DNA from: Nitrincola sp. A-D6
GTDB lineage: Bacteria; Pseudomonadota; Gammaproteobacteria; Pseudomonadales; Balneatricaceae
DNA: 55,296 bases
Assembly: GCF_000764495.1 (NCBI RefSeq)
Contig: NZ_JRLB01000090.1
Coordinates: forward strand, 1-55,296
Direction of reading: 5' to 3'
Under the pieces are notes generated by a model that did no database searches, was not told where the DNA came from, and saw nothing but the letters and a program-made list of their open reading frames with translations. Position 1 is the stretch's first letter; each line of letters opens with the position of its first letter. The position numbers and the translations under genes are program-made. This document shows positions 1 to 10,938 of the stretch, in pieces.

Positions 1-1166
1 GTGGTGCAGGCACTGAACCTGATGGCGGTGCTGAATCCGAACGTCACCAGTGTGATGATTGATGGTGCCTTGTTTCAGGATGAAGTGGCTGAGCGGGAAA
101 TCATGGCCGTTCCAACCGTGCTGCTAAATGGCAAGCCGTTTGGTCAGGGGCGTATGACACTGAAAGAGATTTTGAACAAAGTCGATTCAGGTGCAGACAA
201 ACGTGAAGCCGCCAGCCTGAACGAAAAAGAGCCTTACGATGTACTGATTGTCGGTGGTGGACCCGCCGGCGCAGCGGCAGCGATCTATGCGGCACGCAAA
301 GGCATACGTACAGGTCTGGTTGCCGAGCGTTTCGGTGGACAGGTGATGGACACCGTAGGCATTGAAAACTTTATCTCGGTTAACTACACCGAGGGCCCGA
401 AACTGGTTGCCAGTCTTGAGCAGCATGTTAAAGAGTATGAAGTCGACATTATGGACAATCAGCGTGCGCGCAAACTGCGCCGGGAAAAGCTGGTTGAAAT
501 CGACCTTGAAAATGGTGCCACGCTGAAAAGCAAGTCGGTCATTCTGGCTACGGGTGCGCGCTGGCGTGAAATGAACGTACCGGGTGAGCAGGAATACCGT
601 GGTAAAGGCGTAGCCTATTGCCCACACTGTGACGGTCCGTTGTTTAAAGGCAAACGTGTCGCGGTTATTGGTGGCGGTAACTCCGGTATTGAAGCAGCTA
701 TCGACCTGGCCGGTATTGTTGAACATGTCACCGTGCTGGAATTTGGCGACACCCTGCGTGCTGACGCGGTGTTGCAGAAAAAAGCAGCTCCATGGCCAAT
801 ATCACCATCATTAAGATGGCACAAACGACGCAAGTGCGTGGTGATGGCAAGAAAGTGATCGGTTTAACCTATAAAGACCGTAACGATGGACAGATGTACG
901 ATGTGGATGTGGCGGGTATCTTTGTACAGATCGGTCTGGTACCGAATACCGACTGGTTGAAAGATGATCTGCAATTGACACGTTTTGGTGAAATCGAAGT
1001 CAATTCACACGGAGAAACGCATCTTCCCGGTGTGTTTGCCGCCGGTGATGTAACCAATGTGCCTTATAAACAGATTATTATTGCCATGGGCAATGGCTCT
1101 GCAGCGGCGTTAGGTGCGTTTGATTATCTGATCCGCTCCTCAGTGGAAGACGAAGCCGCTGCCTGA
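1..1166 (+). CDS. ahpF: Alkyl hydroperoxide reductase subunit F, 5'-partial, one frameshift
   Basis: AhpF is the flavoprotein that passes electrons from NADH to the peroxidase AhpC. The window begins inside the N-terminal thioredoxin-like domain, just after its CxxC. Visible parts are the end of that domain, the FAD motif [10 protein letters not shown], the redox-active CPHC (about nt 619-630), the NADH-binding GGGNSG and the C-terminal FAD motif GVFAAGD. The reading frame breaks at a run of six A (778-783). Adding one A restores a continuous protein into the second part, which begins around nt 792 and ends DYLIR plus a short tail, as in AhpF of enterobacteria. The break is probably a base-calling error, but a real inactivating mutation cannot be excluded by reading. 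ahpC would be expected upstream, outside the window. Confidence 0.93.
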
Positions 1167-1192
1167 TTGTAACAGCGTTCCCCCCTTTATAG

Positions 1193-1224
1193 CCCGGTCG
1201 CCTAGTGCACCGGGTTTTTCTTTT
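1193..1224 (+). terminator. Rho-independent terminator after ahpF
   Basis: CCCGGT (1193-1198) pairs with ACCGGG (1209-1214) and is followed directly by TTTTTCTTTT. It lies 27 bases after the ahpF stop, so it should end the ahp transcript. Confidence 0.8.
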
Positions 1225-1244
1225 AAAAGGGGTCAGTACCCTTT

Positions 1245-1328
1245 AGTGCCATGTTGGGGGCATCGGTTCGGTGTGACTCATGGTTTAGATCAGTGCCATG
1301 CTGGATGGTGGTATCGCTTTGGTGTGAC
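1245..1328. repeat. Diverged direct repeat, two copies
   Basis: Two related stretches, 1245-1277 and 1292-1328, both start AGTGCCATG and end GGTGTGAC with a similar middle. The second copy forms the left arm of the palindrome at 1307-1451. A GGGGTCAGTACCC-like stretch (about 1230-1241) sits just upstream. This looks like a diverged duplication inside a non-coding repeat block, not a gene. Confidence 0.5.
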
Positions 1329-1451
1329 GCGCTTTTCGTCATCCATGACCGCTCGGCTGCCGCTCTGACCGCCATGGACGGCGGAAATGCCGAAAATGCA
1401 GGAGCATTTTTCGGCCTTGGCGCCAGACGGTCACCCCAAAGCGATACCACC
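1307..1451. repeat. Large imperfect palindrome A with nested hairpins
   Basis: The 22-base arms 1307-1328 and 1430-1451 are inverted copies with a single mismatch. Inside are two smaller hairpins: CCGCC/GGCGG around an ATGGAC loop (1369-1384), and GCCGAAAATGC paired with GCATTTTTCGGC (1389-1415, one bulged T). The arrangement of outer arms plus an inner CCATGGA-loop hairpin is shared with palindrome B 130 bases downstream. It resembles a miniature mobile or REP-like intergenic element or a structured RNA. There is no transposase nearby. Palindromes A and B account for most of the gene-free stretch 1225-1769; nothing else is apparent there. Confidence 0.7.
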
Positions 1452-1582
1452 ACCCCGCCGACAGCCCTGTGCCAGATTATATCGCACACGGATTTGGAGA
1501 AGACTGCAGGGGCAACGTATATACCAAACTCTGAAATAGTGCTTTTCAAACTTTCAGCGGGCACCCAAGCTTGTGAGGGCTG

Positions 1583-1676
1583 ATGGGATCGGCTCTGGCT
1601 GACCCTGTGCGCCATGGAAGGCGCACGGGAGCCCCCAGGGATGGGTTTACGGCGTGTCAGACAGAGCCGATCCCAT
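1583..1676. repeat. Large imperfect palindrome B with nested hairpin
   Basis: ATGGGATCGGCTCTG (1583-1597) and CAGAGCCGATCCCAT (1662-1676) are perfect inverted copies. The pairing continues inward past one mismatch (GCTGAC with GTCAGA). Inside, GTGCGCC (1607-1613) pairs with GGCGCAC (1620-1626) around an ATGGAA loop. It has the same design as palindrome A but different arm sequences, so the two are likely members of one element family rather than simple copies. Confidence 0.7.
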
Positions 1677-1769
1677 TAGCCCATTAGCCCAGAAAAGCTG
1701 GTTTGCCTGCTAACTCCACCAGATTCTGTTAAACTCAGCGCCTTTGATTTACAGCTAGGTGGGAAGGTT

Positions 1770-2135
1770 ATGTTAGTAAAAGCGTTACGTAATGGCTTGG
1801 GAAATTTGATTATCTTTATCGACTTTATTACCCGCCCACGCAAGATGCCGCGTCCTGCTGAGCTGCAGGCTGAAGTTGACCAGGCTACACAGAAACTGGC
1901 GCTGTATCAGTTTCGTGCCTGTCCGTTTTGTGTGAAAACCCGTCGCACACTGCACCGACTGAATCTGAATGTGGCCGTACGTGATGCCAAAAATGATCCA
2001 CAGGCACGTGAGGAACTGCAGCAGCAGGGTGGGAAGATTCAGGTGCCTTGCCTGCGGATTGAAGAAGCCGATCGGGTTACCTGGTTATATGAATCTGCTG
2101 CGATCAATACCTACCTTGAAGAGCGTTTCAGCTAA
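1770..2135 (+). CDS. Glutaredoxin-like (GST N-terminal fold) protein
   Basis: This 121-residue protein has a thioredoxin-fold core with the dithiol motif CPFC at about residues 50-53, after the strand KLALYQFRA. The later cis-proline region VPCLRI and the ending YESAAINTYLEERF are typical of glutaredoxin/GST N-terminal domains. A hydrophobic N-terminal stretch (about residues 10-21) precedes the domain and could be a membrane anchor. The likely role is thiol-disulfide exchange with glutathione; the substrate is unknown. The start ATG has a purine-rich site (GTGGGAAGG) ahead of it. It stands alone between the palindrome block and the broken nfo gene. Confidence 0.8.
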   Translation: MLVKALRNGLGNLIIFIDFITRPRKMPRPAELQAEVDQATQKLALYQFRACPFCVKTRRTLHRLNLNVAVRDAKNDPQAREELQQQGGKIQVPCLRIEEADRVTWLYESAAINTYLEERFS

Positions 2136-2171
2136 CTGAGCCGATTCGTGATTAATTGACAGGAGATGCCT

Positions 2172-3021
2172 TTGAGTGAGTATTGGGTTGGTGCACATGT
2201 CAGTGCCTCTGGCGGTGTTGAAAATGCGCCTGAAAATGCACAGGCGATAGGAGCTAATGCCTTTGCTCTGTTCACCTAAAATCAGCGTCGCTGGGATGCC
2301 AAACCCTTAACTGAAACCAGTATCGCTGCTTTCAGGCAGCGCTGTGATCAGTATGCTTTCGCCCGGAGCAGATTCTTCCACATGATAGCTACCTGATTAA
2401 TTTGGGGCATCCTGGTGCGGATGCTTTGGCTAAATCACGGGCTGCTTTCGTTGACGAAATGCAACGCTGTGAGCAGTTGGGGCTGGTTTGGTTGAACTTC
2501 CATCCCGGTAGCCATCTGCGTGAGATCAGTGAGTCGGAATGCCTCGCTCGTGTTGCGGAGTCGATCAATCTGGCGCTGGATCAGACTGATGGGGTGACGG
2601 CTGTCATAGAGCTACCGCTGGGCAGGGCAGTAATTTAGGCTATCGCTTCGAACATCTGGCGGAGATCATAGACCAGGTTGATGATAAGACCCGTATCGGT
2701 GTTTGTATCGATACCTGTCACATCTTTGCAGGCGGCTATGATTTGCGTACCCCCGAAGCCTGTGAGCAAACCTTTGCCGAGTTTGAAAAATTGGTGGGGT
2801 TTGCATATCTGAAAGCAATGCATCTGAATGATTCCAAGGGGAGCTTGAATAGCCGCATTGATCGACACCATTCGCTGGGGCAGGGCGAAATTGGGTGGTC
2901 GGTATTTAAGTACCTGATGCAGGACCCTCGCTTTCAACGTATGCCATTGATACTGGAAACCATTGAACCGGCGATCTGGCCAGAAGAAATTCAGCAGTTG
3001 CGGCATTTTTCAGCTGGCTGA
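2172..3021 (+). pseudogene. nfo: Broken deoxyribonuclease IV (endonuclease IV)
   Basis: Endonuclease IV repairs abasic sites in DNA. Pieces in several frames together cover the whole protein: GAHVSASGG near the start, [49 protein letters not shown], and [11 protein letters not shown] near the end. The probable start is TTG 2172, six bases after AGGAG. Three lesions are visible. An in-frame TAA at 2277-2279 stands where Lys is expected in FALFTKNQR. One C is missing near 2362-2364. About one base is missing with local changes near 2611-2615, where ENTAGQGSN is expected. The indels could be sequence errors like others in this window, but the nonsense codon and the messy third site make true decay plausible. 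Confidence 0.85.
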
Positions 3022-3082
3022 GCCAAAAATCTTTCATCTGGTCAGCTTTGTTATAAAAGCTTATGATTTACAGTTTACGTCA

Positions 3083-5998
3083 TTGCCGGTTAGTGAAGTA
3101 TGCAGCTGTCAAAAAAAGTCCCGAACCTTACCGCGCCTGCATTTGGTAGGCACCCTGCTGATTGTGACACTGCTTACATTAATTCTGTCAGGTTTTTTCA
3201 CCTGGCAGAAAATTGCCGAGCATAATGCATCCATTCAGCGTATCGAAGCGTCTTCCTTACTGCAGTTGCAAGAGCGTTTATGGCGCGAGATGCAAGCGGT
3301 CAAATCCTCTATTGTCTTTACTCATTCTCAGACTGAAACTCTGCTGCGCCAAGGTCTGGTTGAAATGGTGGATATGGCCTGGGATATGGCTAATGCACTT
3401 TATCAACAACAGCAGGGCTTGCAAACTGACGCTGACATACAAAGGCTAATTATTGAAACCCTGCGGCCATTACGTTTCTTTGATCAGCGTGGCTATTACT
3501 TTATTGATGAAATGAGTGGCCGGTTTGTACTCTTGCCTACAGCCCCGCATTTTGAAGGTCAGTTGCTACCCGATAATCAGGATGATACCGGTCATTTTAT
3601 TATGCAGGGGCTGATTGATGCGGCTCGCCAGCCCGTCGGTGAAGGGTTTTCTTCCTATCGTTGGTATCGACCGGATAACCCGGATGCGATGGCGGATAAA
3701 TTGGCGTATGTGCGTTATTTTGAACCCTATGACTGGTTGATTGGTGCCGGTGATTACACCTATGAATGGGAGTTGCTGCAGCAACAACAAATGATCAAAC
3801 AGATACGTAACCGTCGTATAGGTGAAACGGGTTACACAGGCATCATCAATACAACCGGTCAGGTGTTATTATCGATTGACAGTGCGCACCTTGAACAGCA
3901 GGAATTTGAGAAACACGACAATCTGGAGCAGCAAGCGATCAGTCAGATGCTTGAAGTTGCTGAACAGGGTGGTGGTTTTATGCGCTACCTTTGGCCGGAT
4001 CCCAATACCGGCAAGCCGTCATGGAAAATGGCCTTGGTGGAACCCGCTGATCACTGGGACTGGATTCTTATATCGACCATTTTTGAAGATGAAGTCAAGG
4101 GTATACTTCAGGATGAGGTGCAGGCCTTTAAGTCCATATCAACGCACTCCTGGCAAACCTACCTGATTGCGATAGTTTTTTCGTTGTTTGTCGCGTTAGT
4201 GGGTTCTTTGTTCTTTTCGCGCTGGTCATCCGGCTTATTCAAGGCTTACCACGCTGAACTGGATGCTCAGCAGAAGGCACTAAGCGAGAAAGCCATTGAG
4301 CTGAGCCGCAGTGAAAATAACCTCACGACCATATTGAATAGTGTCGAAGCGTATATTTTCATCAAGGATACCCACTATCGATACTCTTATGTTAACCGCA
4401 ATATGGAAAAGTTGCTGGGCATGTCAGTTGAGCAGATATTGGGGCAGCAAGACAGCGCTTTTTTTGATGCCGATTCTGCCACACAAACAGCGGAAGATGA
4501 TGCCAGAGTGATACTTCAGGAGCAGCGGGTGGCTACCGAAGAGGTGCGTACCCTGTGTTCTAATGGCAATAACCATGTCTTTATGACGGTGAAACTGCCT
4601 CTGCGTAGTGAGAACGGCAAAGTATACGGTCTTTGTGGTATTTCTACCGATATTACCGAGCGCAAGGCGATGGAGGATAAGATCCGTCATTTAGCCTTTT
4701 ATGATGCCCTGACCGGATTGGCTAACCGACGCCTGCTGATTGATCGGTTGGAGTTGCAGCAACGACGTAATCAACGTAACCAGGAATATGGCGCGTTATT
4801 GTTTATTGATCTGGATAACTTTAAAACGCTCAACGATACGCTAGGTCACGATACAGGTGACCAGTTGCTGCAGCAGGTCGCCCACCGAGTGAGCTTTTGT
4901 GTCCGTGAGGAAGATACCGTAGCGCGTTTTGGTGGCGATGAGTTTGTGGTGATGCTGGGGAGTCTGAGTAGCAGTGAGCCTGATGCCGGAAGTGTTGCCC
5001 GCAAAGTGGCCGATAAAATACTCGAAACCCTGCGCCAGGAATATCGTTTTGAAGGTCAATCTCATTACAGTACGCCGAGCATTGGCATTACGCTGATTAA
5101 TGGCAGTGTCGCAGCCGATGACTTACTCAAACAAGCTGATCTGGCGATGTATAAAGCCAAAGAGGCGGGTCGTAATCGCCTGTATTTCTATGACCCAGCC
5201 ATGCAGGAAGCTATTTCATTGCGTGCACAGATGGAGTCTGAATTGCGTGTTGCCATAGAGCAGGAGCAGCTGTTGCTTTACTATCAGCCCCAGGTCAATG
5301 CGGCTGGCATAGTAACTGGTGCCGAAGCATTGGTTCGCTGGGAACATCCACAGCGAGGGTTAGTTGGTCCGGTTGAATTTATTCCTGTGGCTGAAGCATC
5401 TGGTTTGATTTTGCCTCTGGGTCATTGGGTACTGGAAGCAGCCTGCCAGCAATTGTCGGATTGGACAAAGCGAGAGCAGACACGTGATCTTACGCTGTCA
5501 GTGAATATCAGCACTCATCAGTTTAAACAAGCCGACTTTGTAGATGCACTACTGGCGTTGGTGGCGCAATATGCAATTAAGCCAGAAAGACTTAAACTGG
5601 AATTGACTGAAAGTCTGCTGATTGATGATATAGATTTCGCTATTGAGCGTATGCGCTTTCTGAAACAGCAGGGAATAGGTTTTGCGCTGGATGATTTTGG
5701 TACCGGCTACTCGTCGCTGGCCTATATCAAGCAGTTGCCTCTGGATCAGTTGAAGATTGATCGTTGCTTTATTGATGGCTTACCGTCTGATGCCAATGAT
5801 GCAGCGATAACACGTATTATTATCAGTCTTGCCAGTGAGTTAAATCTCTGGGTTGTAGCAGAAGGCGTAGAAACCCAGGCACAACGCGACTTTTTACTTG
5901 ATGTGAATTGTAGTGGTTTTCAAGGCTACTGGTATAGCCGCCCGGTATCGGCTGAAAGTTTTCTGCTCTATGTACTGGAACAGCAGGGGGAAACATGA
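3083..5998 (+). CDS. Membrane sensor with Cache, PAS, GGDEF and EAL domains (c-di-GMP turnover)
   Basis: A transmembrane helix (LIVTLLTLILSGFF) is followed by a periplasmic Cache-type sensor of about 300 residues, a second membrane helix (IAIVFSLFVALVGSLFF), a PAS domain and then cyclase and phosphodiesterase domains. The cyclase has an intact GGDEF (nt 4931-4945) and an upstream RxxD product-inhibition site (REED). The EAL domain keeps EAL (nt 5324), LELTES, DDFGTGYSS and EGVE, so it should be active too. The start is uncertain. TTG 3083 keeps the frame. ATG 3100 (MQLSKK...) would be more natural if the seven-A run at 3111-3117 has one A too many. The gene overlaps nudF by four bases. Confidence 0.9.
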   Translation: MPVSEVCSCQKKSRTLPRLHLVGTLLIVTLLTLILSGFFTWQKIAEHNASIQRIEASSLLQLQERLWREMQAVKSSIVFTHSQTETLLRQGLVEMVDMAWDMANALYQQQQGLQTDADIQRLIIETLRPLRFFDQRGYYFIDEMSGRFVLLPTAPHFEGQLLPDNQDDTGHFIMQGLIDAARQPVGEGFSSYRWYRPDNPDAMADKLAYVRYFEPYDWLIGAGDYTYEWELLQQQQMIKQIRNRRIGETGYTGIINTTGQVLLSIDSAHLEQQEFEKHDNLEQQAISQMLEVAEQGGGFMRYLWPDPNTGKPSWKMALVEPADHWDWILISTIFEDEVKGILQDEVQAFKSISTHSWQTYLIAIVFSLFVALVGSLFFSRWSSGLFKAYHAELDAQQKALSEKAIELSRSENNLTTILNSVEAYIFIKDTHYRYSYVNRNMEKLLGMSVEQILGQQDSAFFDADSATQTAEDDARVILQEQRVATEEVRTLCSNGNNHVFMTVKLPLRSENGKVYGLCGISTDITERKAMEDKIRHLAFYDALTGLANRRLLIDRLELQQRRNQRNQEYGALLFIDLDNFKTLNDTLGHDTGDQLLQQVAHRVSFCVREEDTVARFGGDEFVVMLGSLSSSEPDAGSVARKVADKILETLRQEYRFEGQSHYSTPSIGITLINGSVAADDLLKQADLAMYKAKEAGRNRLYFYDPAMQEAISLRAQMESELRVAIEQEQLLLYYQPQVNAAGIVTGAEALVRWEHPQRGLVGPVEFIPVAEASGLILPLGHWVLEAACQQLSDWTKREQTRDLTLSVNISTHQFKQADFVDALLALVAQYAIKPERLKLELTESLLIDDIDFAIERMRFLKQQGIGFALDDFGTGYSSLAYIKQLPLDQLKIDRCFIDGLPSDANDAAITRIIISLASELNLWVVAEGVETQAQRDFLLDVNCSGFQGYWYSRPVSAESFLLYVLEQQGET

Positions 5999-6639
5999 AA
6001 AATTGGCAGCCAGCCTTTACGCAACAGGATGTAAGGGTTAAAGATGATCGCTGTGTATATAACGGTTTTTTTAAAATGCATCAGCTGCAGCTGCAGCATG
6101 CGCGTTTTGATGGTGAACAGGAAACTGTAACACGGGAAATTTTTCGCCGTGGTAATGCTGTTGCTGTGCTATTGCTGGACCCACAGCATGAAGAGCTGGT
6201 GTTGATAGAGCAGTTTCGTCCCGGTGCTTTAGCGGCTCCGGGTGGTCCCTGGTTGCTGGAACTGGTCGCGGGCATGATTGAAAGTGATGAGAGCGCCGTG
6301 GCTGTTGCTGAGCGGGAAACTCTGGAAGAAGCTGGCCTTGCCGTACAGTATCTGACCCCAATCATGGGGTATTTACCCAGCCCCGGTGGTATGGATGAAT
6401 GGATTCATCTGCTGTATGGTTTTGTTGATGCCAGTGCCGCTGAAGGTTTGCATGGGCTGGCTGATGAAGGTGAAGATATTCGTGTGCTGCGACTCGCCGT
6501 TAACGACGTTTTTGAACTACTTGATGCTGGCCAGTTGAACAATGGTGCGATTATCATCGCGGTTCAGTGGCTTAAGCTTAACTACCCGAGTATCCGTGAA
6601 CGCGGTGTTGGGTTAATCCAGAGAGACAATGAAGCGTAA
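5995..6639 (+). CDS. nudF: ADP-ribose diphosphatase (Nudix)
   Basis: It hydrolyses ADP-ribose to AMP and ribose 5-phosphate. The Nudix box is complete: G-x5-E-x7-REtLEEaG (GMIESDESAVAVAERE... then TLEEAGL). The length of 214 residues fits the family (209 in E. coli). The start ATG overlaps the stop of the upstream GGDEF/EAL gene (ATGA), and the end overlaps the next gene by 11 bases, so it is translated in a tight operon. The order nudF-yqiB-cpdA-yqiA-parE is the same as in enterobacteria. Confidence 0.93.
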   Translation: MKNWQPAFTQQDVRVKDDRCVYNGFFKMHQLQLQHARFDGEQETVTREIFRRGNAVAVLLLDPQHEELVLIEQFRPGALAAPGGPWLLELVAGMIESDESAVAVAERETLEEAGLAVQYLTPIMGYLPSPGGMDEWIHLLYGFVDASAAEGLHGLADEGEDIRVLRLAVNDVFELLDAGQLNNGAIIIAVQWLKLNYPSIRERGVGLIQRDNEA

Positions 6640-7069
6640 ATACGTACCCGACCTGACCCGCCAGATGGCGATTTGTCAGGGAAACTATGCCCGCCTGCTA
6701 AAACTGCTACCGCAGCAGCAGGCGATGTGCCGAGAATTCGACCTGTGTCACAATGCACAGCAGGTACGTGTGACCCTGCAAGTTGATGAAGTGTTTCGTT
6801 ATACCAGCACGGTGATTATGCGCCAGTCACAGCCAGGTGGGTCGCGCTGGCTTGAAGCGCCAGAACTGGTGATCCGCCTTTACCATGATGCCGGTATGGC
6901 CGAGGTGATCTGTGCCCGCCGACGTCGTCAGCTCAGTGGTGTGTATGGTTACCCCAATCCGGATATGCACCAGCCGGATGAAAAGCATCAGTTGAACCTC
7001 TATCTGAGTGAATGGCTCAATCAGTGCCTGCGTTATGGCCAGGAACAGGAGCCGGTGCTGCTTTCATGA
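6629..7069 (+). CDS. yqiB: DUF1249 family protein (YqiB-like)
   Basis: This is a 146-residue soluble protein of the DUF1249 family, recognised by the opening YVPDLTRQMAICQGNYARL and the later stretch RLYHDAGMAEV. Its biochemical role is unknown. It is placed between nudF and cpdA as in E. coli, overlaps nudF by 11 bases and meets cpdA with an ATGA overlap. It is most likely co-transcribed with them. Confidence 0.88.
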   Translation: MKRKYVPDLTRQMAICQGNYARLLKLLPQQQAMCREFDLCHNAQQVRVTLQVDEVFRYTSTVIMRQSQPGGSRWLEAPELVIRLYHDAGMAEVICARRRRQLSGVYGYPNPDMHQPDEKHQLNLYLSEWLNQCLRYGQEQEPVLLS

Positions 7070-7827
7070 AGCCGGTATCTTTATTACAACTGAGTGATTG
7101 TCACCTGACCCCTCAGGCTGGTGAACTGTTTCGCGGGGTCGATCCTCGCCACACACTGCAGGCTGTAGTCAGACACCTTCGTCATTCACAGCGCCATTTT
7201 GATTTGTTGCTGCTCAGCGGAGATCTGGTACATCATGCTGATGCTGCGGTTTACCGGGAATTACTCGCGTTGCTGGCTCCTTTAGAGCTTCCCATCATCT
7301 GGTTTGCCGGCAATCATGACAATGTCCCGGCGATGCAGCAGGCGGCACCGCAGCTGTTTGCTGAGGTTACTCCTTTGCAGGACTGGCAGTTGATCTGCCT
7401 GGATTCTAATCATGAACCCGATGGCCGTGGCAGTGGTGCGGTATCGCCTGCAAGTCTGGAAGGTTTAGCGCTGCAGCTGCAAGCAACCATGGATACACCT
7501 ACCCTGATTGCCCTGCACCACAATCCCTTACCCAGTGGCACCGATTGGCAGGACCAGATTATGCTCAGCAATGCGGATGCGTTTTGGGCCGTAATTGAAC
7601 GGGCACCCCAGTGCAAAGCAGTGATCTGTGGTCACCTGCATCAGGCACTGAGCTGGCAGCGCCAGGGCGTGTGTGTGTGGTCATCACCCTCAACCGCTGC
7701 CCAGTTTCAACCGGATACCGCGGTGACTTTACCCGCCTACCGCTGGTATCAACTCTGGCCAGATGGGAGAATAGAGGCAGGGTGTGAAAGTGTCACATTG
7801 GACAATCAAGACAAGGACGCTCTCTGA
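7066..7827 (+). CDS. cpdA: 3',5'-cyclic-AMP phosphodiesterase
   Basis: A calcineurin-like metallophosphoesterase that degrades cAMP. All metal-binding motifs are present in order: LSDCHL (Dx H), SGDL, GNHDN, LHHNP and CGHLH. The ATG at 7066, within the ATGA overlap with the DUF1249 gene, gives 253 residues and puts the first motif close to the N-terminus as in E. coli CpdA. An upstream in-frame start (7012) would overlap the previous gene without reason. It ends in an ATGA-type overlap with yqiA. Confidence 0.92.
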   Translation: MKPVSLLQLSDCHLTPQAGELFRGVDPRHTLQAVVRHLRHSQRHFDLLLLSGDLVHHADAAVYRELLALLAPLELPIIWFAGNHDNVPAMQQAAPQLFAEVTPLQDWQLICLDSNHEPDGRGSGAVSPASLEGLALQLQATMDTPTLIALHHNPLPSGTDWQDQIMLSNADAFWAVIERAPQCKAVICGHLHQALSWQRQGVCVWSSPSTAAQFQPDTAVTLPAYRWYQLWPDGRIEAGCESVTLDNQDKDAL

Positions 7828-8468
7828 TGACAAACACCAGGCACAAACCGCTGCTGATCTATGTGCACGGCTTTAACAGCTCACCGGACTCATGGAAAGC
7901 GCAACAACTCAAGAGTCTGCTGTCAGCCGCCGATTCGCCTGCAGATCTGCTGGTACCCAGCTTGTCTCACTGGCCAGCCGAAGCGGTTCGTCAGTTAGGC
8001 TTGCTGATCGATGCCGCCTGGGATCGTGACATTACCCTGATTGGTAGTTCGCTAGGTGGTTTTTACAGCACCTGGTTGACCGAACAGAACCCGCGATTAC
8101 GCAGTGTGTTGGTGAATCCAGCTGTTAATCCGGATCGTCTGCTGGCGGACTGGCTGGGCGAAAATGAAAATATCTATACCCATGAGCGCTACCATCTGAC
8201 CCGTGAGCACCTGAAGCAATTGCAGGCGCTGCGTGTCGAGCAACTGCAAGATCCTTCACGTTATCTGTTGCTGGTGCAAACGGCGGATGAAACCCTGGAT
8301 TACCGTGAGGCGGTAGAAAAATACCAACAGGCGGTGCACTATGTGCAACCAGGGGGCAGTCACGGCTTTGAGGCGTTTGATAGACTGATTCCGGCTGTAG
8401 TGGCTTTTGCCCAAGGGCGTGTCGAGTTACCGCCCCTTATCTCTTTACCTGAAGTAGTCGAAGGTTAA
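7827..8468 (+). CDS. yqiA: YqiA-type esterase (alpha/beta hydrolase)
   Basis: A small alpha/beta hydrolase of 213 residues. It has the oxyanion-side motif YVHGFNSSP near the N-terminus, the nucleophile elbow GSSLGGFY (Ser at about residue 74) and a C-terminal histidine in GGSHGF. YqiA of E. coli is an esterase of unclear physiological substrate. The gene overlaps cpdA by one base and sits 12 bases before parE, as in many gammaproteobacteria. Confidence 0.9.
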   Translation: MTNTRHKPLLIYVHGFNSSPDSWKAQQLKSLLSAADSPADLLVPSLSHWPAEAVRQLGLLIDAAWDRDITLIGSSLGGFYSTWLTEQNPRLRSVLVNPAVNPDRLLADWLGENENIYTHERYHLTREHLKQLQALRVEQLQDPSRYLLLVQTADETLDYREAVEKYQQAVHYVQPGGSHGFEAFDRLIPAVVAFAQGRVELPPLISLPEVVEG

Positions 8469-8480
8469 ACAGGAAAACGC

Positions 8481-10378
<1,898 letters not shown>

Positions 10379-10458
10379 TCGGTAGCTCTGTTCAGCTAAG
10401 GCTCATCCGTCAGATGTTCTTATAAATACAGGTTTGTCTGTAAACAAAGGAATGCAGG

Positions 10459-10926
10459 ATGAGAAAAATATATCAGCTCGTTGGTTTGTTGGTTGTGCTG
10501 CTGGGGCTGAATGCCTGCGCAGCACTGTCTGGTAATTATGAAAAACCCCAGGTCAATATCACCTCATTTACGCTGGCGCCCAATACAGTAGGCGTTGCAC
10601 CGCGTTTCGACATTGGCATACAGATCATTAACCCCAACCGTTCCGCGTTGCCCTTTCGTGGCATGACCTACGCGGTTGAAATAGAAGGGTATCGTATTCT
10701 CAGTGGCGCTACGCCGGATATTCCGACGGTACCGGCCTATGGCCAGGCAGATTTCGTGATACAGGCCAGTCCGGATCTGTTTGGCAGTGCGCGGCTATTG
10801 GGTGACCTGTTCAGCAACACTCAACGCCAAAGTCTTAATTACAGTTTTAACGCCCGGCTGGATGCCGGACGCCTGTTGCCGATGATCAATATTGAAGAAA
10901 CTGGACAGCTAAAACTGACGCCTTGA
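10459..10926 (+). CDS. LEA type 2 (WHy domain) lipoprotein
   Basis: A 155-residue putative lipoprotein. It has a short positive N-terminus, a hydrophobic core (LVGLLVVLLGL) and the lipobox LNAC with Cys at residue 20. The rest is a beta-rich LEA14/WHy-like domain with the characteristic IQIINPNRSALPFRGM stretch. Family members are linked to desiccation or stress tolerance, but the function here is unknown. AAGGA precedes the ATG by about 7 bases. It is transcribed toward the small entericidin-like gene on the other strand, 12 bases away. Confidence 0.8.
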   Translation: MRKIYQLVGLLVVLLGLNACAALSGNYEKPQVNITSFTLAPNTVGVAPRFDIGIQIINPNRSALPFRGMTYAVEIEGYRILSGATPDIPTVPAYGQADFVIQASPDLFGSARLLGDLFSNTQRQSLNYSFNARLDAGRLLPMINIEETGQLKLTP

Positions 10927-10938
10927 TTGGTTTTTTGA

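Noticed and set aside
187..726. Long antisense frame inside ahpF (and similar ones inside nudF, parE, doeA, dadA)
   Set aside because: These are shadows of conserved coding sequence on the other strand, without ribosome sites or recognisable products.
770..800. Programmed ribosomal frameshift at the A-run in ahpF
   Set aside because: No stimulatory structure is evident, the family is not known to use recoding, and similar indels occur in many unrelated genes here.
1223..1615. Minus-strand open frame of 130 codons ending in a KGTDPF-like tail
   Set aside because: It spans the palindromes and direct repeats, and its peptide repeats simply follow the DNA repeats. No protein family or ribosome site supports it.
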